Assembly (NCBI GenBank): GCA_002763345.1
Contig: PEXZ01000011.1
Location: 1-8,799, forward strand
Reading direction: 5' to 3'
DNA: 8,799 nucleotides
Origin: Candidatus Micrarchaeota archaeon CG08_land_8_20_14_0_20_59_11
GTDB taxonomy: Archaea > Micrarchaeota > Micrarchaeia > Norongarragalinales > Norongarragalinaceae
Shown: positions 5,428-8,799 of the stretch, piece by piece
Numbering within the stretch: position 1 is the stretch's first letter
How the letters are laid out: every line of letters begins with the position of its first letter
The notes under the pieces: generated by a model
Seen by the model: only the letters and a program-made list of their open reading frames with translations
Databases searched by the model: none
Told to the model about the DNA's origin: nothing
Program-made: the position numbers and the translations under genes

Positions 5428-5724
5428 TTAGTGACCAATCATTACCGTCCTCTTGTTCTCAACGGTCCTCGCGCGCTGCAGTTTGTACAACTGGTAGTAG
5501 TACATTCCGAAGAAGAGCGCGGCGATGCCCGCAATCGGGACCGCGAGGACGAGCAGCGCGCCGCCGCCGAGCGCGGCGTAGGCGTACAGCCTGTAGCGAA
5601 TCATCTTCTTGTACTCGGGAAGGTGCTGCATCATGTACTCGTAACGCGTAGTCATGACGAGCAGCGGGCGCTTGGCTTCCGCTACTGTCCCCGACACCGC
5701 GACATTTTTGTACGGTTCGTCCAT
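5428..5724 (-). CDS. Small membrane protein, operon gene 5 (hairpin family)
   Basis: A 98-residue protein of unknown function, last of five genes. After a short hydrophilic start comes TTRYEYMMQHLPEYKK (Arg27, Glu29, Tyr30, Met31, Tyr38, Lys39), which lines up with the motif in operon genes 1, 2 and more weakly 4. Then comes a hydrophobic hairpin (about residues 45-78) with a Gly-Gly-Gly and a Pro near its turn, followed by a basic tail (KLQRARTVENKRT). Both ends are probably on the same side of the membrane. ATG 5724 is preceded by GGGTG on the minus strand at a spacing of about 7 nt, and lies 10 nt after the previous stop. It is the shortest of the four family members because it lacks most of the N-terminal region with the F-x-P-[LV] motif. 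Confidence 0.75.
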   Translation of the reverse strand: MDEPYKNVAVSGTVAEAKRPLLVMTTRYEYMMQHLPEYKKMIRYRLYAYAALGGGALLVLAVPIAGIAALFFGMYYYQLYKLQRARTVENKRTVMIGH

Positions 5725-5734
5725 TTTTCACACC

Positions 5735-6151
5735 CTATGCCGTATGCACCAGCGCCTTGTCCTTGAACCACTCCGCGCTCCACGCGTAGTTGAGCAGAAC
5801 CTCGGACCAGCAGAATCCCGTTATGTAGGCGAAAACAGCAGCGACGTAGAGGCTTATGCCGTACGTGAGCAGCACCGCAATGAGCGCCACCCACGAGTAG
5901 AAGAAATACGTGTAAACCGCGCCAAGGCTGCCCCCGCGGGGGCTGTCGTCCTGCATCCATTCCTTGACGATGTCGCCCCTCGTGATGACGTTCAGCGAAT
6001 GCACGGGCTTGCCGTCTGCCAGCGTCTTGGTCGCTTCAAGGGGGACGAACATGTAGGGCTGCTTCGACGTGTCCTGCCTCTGCGCGGCTGCGGGCGCTCC
6101 GCCGGTTTTCACCTGAGCGGCGACTTCCTTCAAGCCGTTCTTGTTGTTCAT
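5735..6151 (-). CDS. Small membrane protein, operon gene 4 (hairpin family)
   Basis: A 138-residue protein of unknown function. A low-complexity Ala/Gly/Gln start (about 1-30) leads to FVPLEATKTLADGKPVHSLN and then VITRGDIVKEWMQ. The F-x-P-[LV] ... GK-x-V ... VI-x-R-x-D order is also found in operon gene 1. Long hydrophobic, aromatic-rich helices follow (about residues 77-121: YTYFFYSWVALIAVLL, then SLYVAAVFAYITGFCW), ending AWSAEWFKDK. Its ATG directly follows the TAA of gene 3 with no gap, so translation is probably coupled. Predicted to be a membrane-embedded subunit. Confidence 0.75.
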   Translation of the reverse strand: MNNKNGLKEVAAQVKTGGAPAAAQRQDTSKQPYMFVPLEATKTLADGKPVHSLNVITRGDIVKEWMQDDSPRGGSLGAVYTYFFYSWVALIAVLLTYGISLYVAAVFAYITGFCWSEVLLNYAWSAEWFKDKALVHTA

Positions 6152-6352
6152 TTATATCAGTCCAATCTTAATCGCGCAGTACGCGAGCGACGCTATGACT
6201 ATGAGGTCGGTGACGCGGTCGGGGATGAACGGCAGCGACGCGCCGAACATTCCCTCCCCGAATGTGCTGTTGCGGTGCGCTACGTTGACGATGCCGGCGT
6301 CCTCCAGCAGCATCATGAGCTGCAACGGTATGCTCGGGTTTTCTGTTGCCAT
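6152..6352 (-). CDS. 66-residue single-TM protein, operon gene 3
   Basis: A very small protein (MATENPSIPLQLMMLL...) with a possibly amphipathic N-terminal helix, a Gly-rich middle (FGEGMFGASLPFIPDR) and one C-terminal hydrophobic helix (LIVIASLAYCAIKIGLI) reaching the end of the chain. It lacks the motif shared by the other four operon proteins. GGGAG on the minus strand lies about 6 nt before ATG 6352 and the stop abuts the next start, so it is clearly part of the operon. The size suggests an accessory or pore-lining subunit of the same complex (inference). I do not recognise the family. Confidence 0.7.
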   Translation of the reverse strand: MATENPSIPLQLMMLLEDAGIVNVAHRNSTFGEGMFGASLPFIPDRVTDLIVIASLAYCAIKIGLI

Positions 6353-6361
6353 TTTTCTCCC

Positions 6362-6709
6362 TCAATCTATCAGCGTGAGCGACCTGTACTTTCCGAACGT
6401 CTTGTTGATGAACCTGTCCCACCACGCCATGTCCTGGTAGCGCGCGGAAAGCGCTATCATGAAGAGCGCGCCGGGCGGGAATATCTCCAGCGTGGCGATG
6501 CCCAAGCCGAAGAGCGCGATTGCCTTTATGCTGAACTTGGCGCCGTCCTTGTAGTACCCGACGTACTCGTCCATGTACTCGCGCCTGTTCTGCTGCTTCA
6601 GGAACGGAGGTGCCCCCGGCTTTATGGTAAGCGGCAGGAACGACTTGTTCTGCTGCTCGCGTGCCGCTATCTGGGGGTTTACCGCCGATGCGTTCGCTAC
6701 GATTGCCAT
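6362..6709 (-). CDS. Small membrane protein, operon gene 2 (hairpin family)
   Basis: A 115-residue protein of unknown function. SFLPLTIKPGAPP (F-x-P-L) is followed by NRREYMDEYVGYYKDG (Arg42, Glu44, Tyr45, Met46, Glu48, Tyr53, Lys54). A hydrophobic hairpin (about residues 58-88) turns at FPPG. The tail YQDMAWWDRFINKTFGK parallels the tail of operon gene 1 (YKQKSFWFDTIMRKR). It starts one base after the stop of gene 1, so the two are almost certainly translated together. The double Trp after the second helix would sit at the membrane interface. Confidence 0.76.
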   Translation of the reverse strand: MAIVANASAVNPQIAAREQQNKSFLPLTIKPGAPPFLKQQNRREYMDEYVGYYKDGAKFSIKAIALFGLGIATLEIFPPGALFMIALSARYQDMAWWDRFINKTFGKYRSLTLID

Positions 6710-6710
6710 T

Positions 6711-7076
6711 TCAGGTTCCCTCGAGCAAGTCCCTCTTCCTCATGATTGTGTCAAACCAGAAGGACTTCTGCTTGTACGTGCCGTAAAGCCAGCCGGCAGC
6801 GATTGCCAGCCCTGCCGACAGGAGGATGCTGTACTGGAGCGCCACCAGCGCGAGGATGCCGCAGGCGATGCCGCCGAAGCGTCCGATGTGCTTCATGCGC
6901 CACGTGCCGAGGTTCTCGTTCATGAAGTCCTGCCTGGGGATTACCTTCATAACAGCCTTGCCCTCGGTGTCTACGGGCGTGAATATCGGCGCGTACGTCC
7001 ATTCCTTTTGCGGGGAAGGAGGGTTCGTCCTGACGGTGTCCCTGAGCTCCTCCAGTGTAACCTTTAGCGCAGCCAT
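6711..7076 (-). CDS. Small membrane protein, operon gene 1 (hairpin family)
   Basis: A 121-residue protein of unknown function, first gene of the operon. It has a hydrophilic N-terminus with YAPIFTPVDTEGK, then VIPRQDFMNENLGTWR (Arg48, Asp50, Phe51, Met52, Glu54, Trp59, Arg60). A Gly/Ala-rich hydrophobic hairpin (about residues 67-99) and a charged/aromatic tail (YKQKSFWFDTIMRKRD) follow. No signal peptide is seen, so both ends may face the cytoplasm. A TATA box about 35 nt upstream leaves a leader of about 9 nt with a weak CGTGAG close to the ATG. It is divergent from the S-layer gene across a 348-nt control region. Confidence 0.76.
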   Translation of the reverse strand: MAALKVTLEELRDTVRTNPPSPQKEWTYAPIFTPVDTEGKAVMKVIPRQDFMNENLGTWRMKHIGRFGGIACGILALVALQYSILLSAGLAIAAGWLYGTYKQKSFWFDTIMRKRDLLEGT

Positions 7077-7106
7077 GTTCTCACGCTATCTATACTAGCG
7101 TCCATC

Positions 7107-7115
7107 ATATTTAAA
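7107..7115 (-). promoter_or_regulatory. TATA box of the five-gene operon
   Basis: On the minus strand TTTAAATAT, centred about 35 nt before ATG 7076. All five genes downstream are packed with gaps of 0-10 nt, so this is the likely single promoter. Confidence 0.6.
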
Positions 7116-7225
7116 CTTGTCGGTAGTAACATCTAGGGACAAACCTGCCCCAAAACTCTGCCTTATAACCCTCCGCTGCCTTATCCCTACGGCACTTGAC
7201 GTGGTTTTCCACCAGTCAAACAGGC

Positions 7226-7233
7226 TTTATATA
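7226..7233 (+). promoter_or_regulatory. Candidate distal TATA box of the S-layer gene (P1)
   Basis: TTTATATA would start transcription near 7255, giving a leader of about 170 nt. It is the best TATA match upstream of the S-layer gene. The stretch 7117-7225 holds no gene I can support. Confidence 0.55.
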
Positions 7234-7284
7234 CCATCAACGATGGGCGAGGCGAACTTCGTCAAGCGTCGTAAGCAAGGAAGG

Positions 7285-7292
7285 TTTAAAAA
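7285..7292 (+). promoter_or_regulatory. Candidate proximal TATA box of the S-layer gene (P2)
   Basis: TTTAAAAA is preceded by the purine-rich GGAAGG, which could serve as a TFB-recognition element. It would start transcription near 7315 and give a leader of about 110 nt that still contains all three predicted hairpins. Confidence 0.45.
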
Positions 7293-7330
7293 GTCGGTTT
7301 TGGTAAGGTCTACGCACAGTCAACCCGAGG

Positions 7331-7413
7331 GCAGGTTTCGAGGGACAGAAGCCTGCGCCAGAGTTGGCGGTGATATGCCTTAGTGCAACATTAAGCGGGG
7401 GTATCCTCGCTTA
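7331..7413 (+). promoter_or_regulatory. Structured 5' leader of the S-layer mRNA
   Basis: Three hairpins can be drawn by eye. H1: GCAGGTTTC (7331-7339) with GAAGCCTGC (7348-7356), 9 bp including one G-U, 8-nt loop. H2: GCCA-GAGT-TGGC (7357-7368), which could stack directly on H1. H3: TAAGCGGGG (7392-7400) with CCTCGCTTA (7405-7413), 9 bp including one G-U, tetraloop GTAT. H3 ends at the base before the SD. Such structure could stabilise a very abundant mRNA or control ribosome access. It is not a riboswitch class I recognise. Confidence 0.5.
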
Positions 7414-7420
7414 GAGGTGG
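7414..7420 (+). promoter_or_regulatory. Shine-Dalgarno deciding the S-layer GTG start
   Basis: GAGGTGG lies 4 nt before GTG 7425. The second in-frame GTG at 7440 would be 19 nt away, so 7425 is preferred. Confidence 0.6.
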
Positions 7421-7424
7421 TTGT

Positions 7425-8799
7425 GTGAGAAGTGTAAATGTGAAGAGAATCGTCGCGGCGGCGGCGGGCGCAGCAATGCTTGGAGCAGCTGTTGCCGGCG
7501 CAGTCTCCGTGGACGATGCGGGCCTCGGCTCGTTCCCGTTCTACTCGAACGGCGAACCGAACGTAAAAATCGTCGTCGGTTCGGCAGCAATGCCGAGCGA
7601 CGCGGTTGCCGCAGCCAACATCGCTGCCATGGTAGGTAACCTTGCCTATACCAGCAAGGACATTACCGTCCTCGGCACAACTGGCTTGACGTGCACGGGC
7701 GGAACCGAAGGCACGGAAGGCGTCGCGGCTGGCCAAGTCACCGCAAGCGTCACGACCCCGGGTGTGAACCCGAACGTGGCGTACCAGATGAAGGCGTACG
7801 TCGAGGGCTACCTCGACATGGACACGACCGACGACCGCGCCGATGACTGGACAGTTGCAGGACGCATCATGCCGTCCGACTCCCTCACCGGCACGACGTA
7901 CGCGGGACGCAAGGTCACGAACTACGAGACCACCGCGCTCGCGTACAAGGGAACGGTTTCCGACACCAAGGCGTCGAAGTCCTACACGGAAGAGGAGAGG
8001 TACTTCCTCTACTCGAACCCGGCGTACGACACGTCCGCCAAGGAGGTCAAGGGCAAGGCGACGAGGATTGGATACGAGGTTCAGTTCACTGACCCCGTAC
8101 CCATCTGCACGAACGCCACTCCCTCCGGAGTGAGCTGCACCTCGAAGGTCTACGAGTCCGCCCGCCACCACATCAAGATAAAGTTCCTTGGTGCGGACTG
8201 GGTGATTTACGGACTTGAAAACTTCGAGTACTCGGGAGGCGGAACCACCAGCGTTGGCTGGACAGGCACGCCGAAGGTGACGCTCGGAAAGGAGGTTGCG
8301 TACAACCCCTTCATGAGCATCAACGACGAGATTACCGCGCCGAACGGAATAAAGGTCAAGCTGACCGACATTTCGTCCTTCGGTTATGGAACCGACGCTC
8401 AGCCCAAGGCGACCTTCAAGGTCTACAATTCCGCGGGAACGGAAATCGACACCGCAATCCTGCAGCCTACCGACGAGTACAACGACAACGGAGTAGTCAT
8501 CCACCTGTACGACGCGACGACCGGAGTAGCGGGCACGAGCAGCGCCGAGATAAGCGTATTCTCGGAGAAGCTTGAGCTCACGCACAACTCCGTCATCAAC
8601 ACGGACAACTCGCCGTGGCGCGTGACGATATGGGGAGGCGGCACGACGTTCGGTGCCTCGCTCGCGAGGATACAGATGCAGAACATCGCGGATGTTCCGT
8701 ACCTGCGCGCGAACGAGTACATGAACATCATAAAGAAGCCGGCTGCGATGAAGCTGACGTTCAACGGAATGGAGACTCCGACTAGCACGGACACCATCT
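7425..8799 (+). CDS. S-layer protein, methanococcal type (N-terminal 458 residues)
   Basis: The gene starts at a GTG and runs off the window end. The N-terminus MRSVNVKRIVAAAAGAAMLG...AVAGAVS is a Sec signal peptide, with cleavage expected near residue 26. Then comes NGEPNVKIVVGSAAMPSDAV (from Asn42) and AAANIAAMVGNLAY, which closely follow the conserved start of methanococcal/DPANN S-layer proteins (P-N-V-x-I-V-V-G-S, A-A-x-I-A). Later landmarks are an EERYFLYSNPAYD stretch, HHIKIKFLGADWVIYGLENF, and Thr/Ser/Val/Gly-rich beta-strand regions. At least one N-glycosylation sequon (NAT) is visible. The protein should form the outer lattice of the cell. Its expression is probably high and controlled by the long structured leader. 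The frame stays open to the last base, so total length is unknown. Confidence 0.9.
   Translation, partial: MRSVNVKRIVAAAAGAAMLGAAVAGAVSVDDAGLGSFPFYSNGEPNVKIVVGSAAMPSDAVAAANIAAMVGNLAYTSKDITVLGTTGLTCTGGTEGTEGVAAGQVTASVTTPGVNPNVAYQMKAYVEGYLDMDTTDDRADDWTVAGRIMPSDSLTGTTYAGRKVTNYETTALAYKGTVSDTKASKSYTEEERYFLYSNPAYDTSAKEVKGKATRIGYEVQFTDPVPICTNATPSGVSCTSKVYESARHHIKIKFLGADWVIYGLENFEYSGGGTTSVGWTGTPKVTLGKEVAYNPFMSINDEITAPNGIKVKLTDISSFGYGTDAQPKATFKVYNSAGTEIDTAILQPTDEYNDNGVVIHLYDATTGVAGTSSAEISVFSEKLELTHNSVINTDNSPWRVTIWGGGTTFGASLARIQMQNIADVPYLRANEYMNIIKKPAAMKLTFNGMETPTSTDTI

Noticed and set aside
5376..5651. 91-codon plus-strand frame downstream of kamA
   Set aside because: Arg/Ser-rich translation that begins in the palindrome and runs antisense to operon gene 5.
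5654..6745. 363-codon open frame on the plus strand across the small-membrane-protein operon
   Set aside because: Its translation is Arg/Val/His-rich without motifs, whereas the five minus-strand frames have starts with SDs, tight spacing, TM helices and shared motifs. The long frame is a by-product of high GC.
5428..7076. Resemblance of the small two-TM proteins to VirB3/TrbD-type secretion subunits or gas-vesicle/pilus minor proteins
   Set aside because: Only size and TM hairpin agree. No ATPase, pilin or other secretion component is in the window and no specific motif matches.
7117..7383. 88-codon plus-strand frame upstream of the S-layer gene
   Set aside because: It starts with TTG before both candidate TATA boxes, has no SD and covers the structured leader. 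It is better explained as control region.
7380..8585. 401-codon open frame on the minus strand opposite the S-layer gene
   Set aside because: The plus frame has a signal peptide and clear S-layer landmarks. The minus frame is Arg/Val/Gly-rich with no recognisable feature.
1..8799. CRISPR array, tRNA, rRNA or insertion-sequence ends
   Set aside because: I scanned by eye for regularly spaced direct repeats, cloverleaf motifs, rRNA landmarks and transposase-like frames and found none.

Overview
The window reads as a piece of a GC-rich archaeal chromosome, most likely from a DPANN lineage such as Micrarchaeota or Diapherotrites. The lineage is an inference. It rests on a methanococcal-type S-layer protein, a MinD-like ATPase, a surface protein with a Cys-Asp-x-Asp-Gly-Gly motif common in DPANN secreted proteins, archaeal TATA boxes, and several genes whose TATA box lies about 25 nt from the start codon with no Shine-Dalgarno (SD) sequence, as expected for leaderless mRNAs.

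Layout, left to right. Positions 2-2014 (+) hold the end of a large cell-surface protein (beta-sandwich ectodomain, one C-terminal membrane anchor), followed 9 nt later by a MinD/ParA-type ATPase with an amphipathic C-terminal tail. Positions 2132-2703 (+) are a self-contained type II toxin-antitoxin cassette with its own TATA box, SD, stop/start overlap and hairpin terminator. Positions 2797-4107 hold a secreted Cys-rich single-pass protein (-), a Nudix hydrolase (+) and a two-TM zinc-ribbon protein (-). The first two diverge from one near-palindromic TATA element, and the last two overlap tail to tail. Positions 4165-5251 (+) carry a complete lysine 2,3-aminomutase in a visibly AT-richer stretch, probably acquired horizontally. 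Positions 5252-5427 are non-coding, purine-rich and hairpin-rich, with a perfect 22-nt palindrome.

Positions 5428-7076 (-) form a tight five-gene operon of very small membrane proteins that I cannot assign to a known system. Four of the five share an architecture (hydrophilic N-terminus, a short Arg/acid/aromatic motif, a hydrophobic hairpin of about 30 residues, a charged or aromatic tail) and look like diverged tandem paralogues. The fifth is a 66-residue single-TM protein. A 348-nt divergent control region separates this operon from the S-layer gene (7425 to the window end, +), whose leader is predicted to be structured, with a 9-bp hairpin directly touching the SD.

Much of the window concerns the cell envelope: S-layer, anchored surface proteins, and the small-membrane-protein operon. 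That operon is the best candidate for an undescribed system, probably a small heteromeric membrane complex. This is inferred from shared motifs, tight gene packing and position next to the S-layer gene; its function is unknown.
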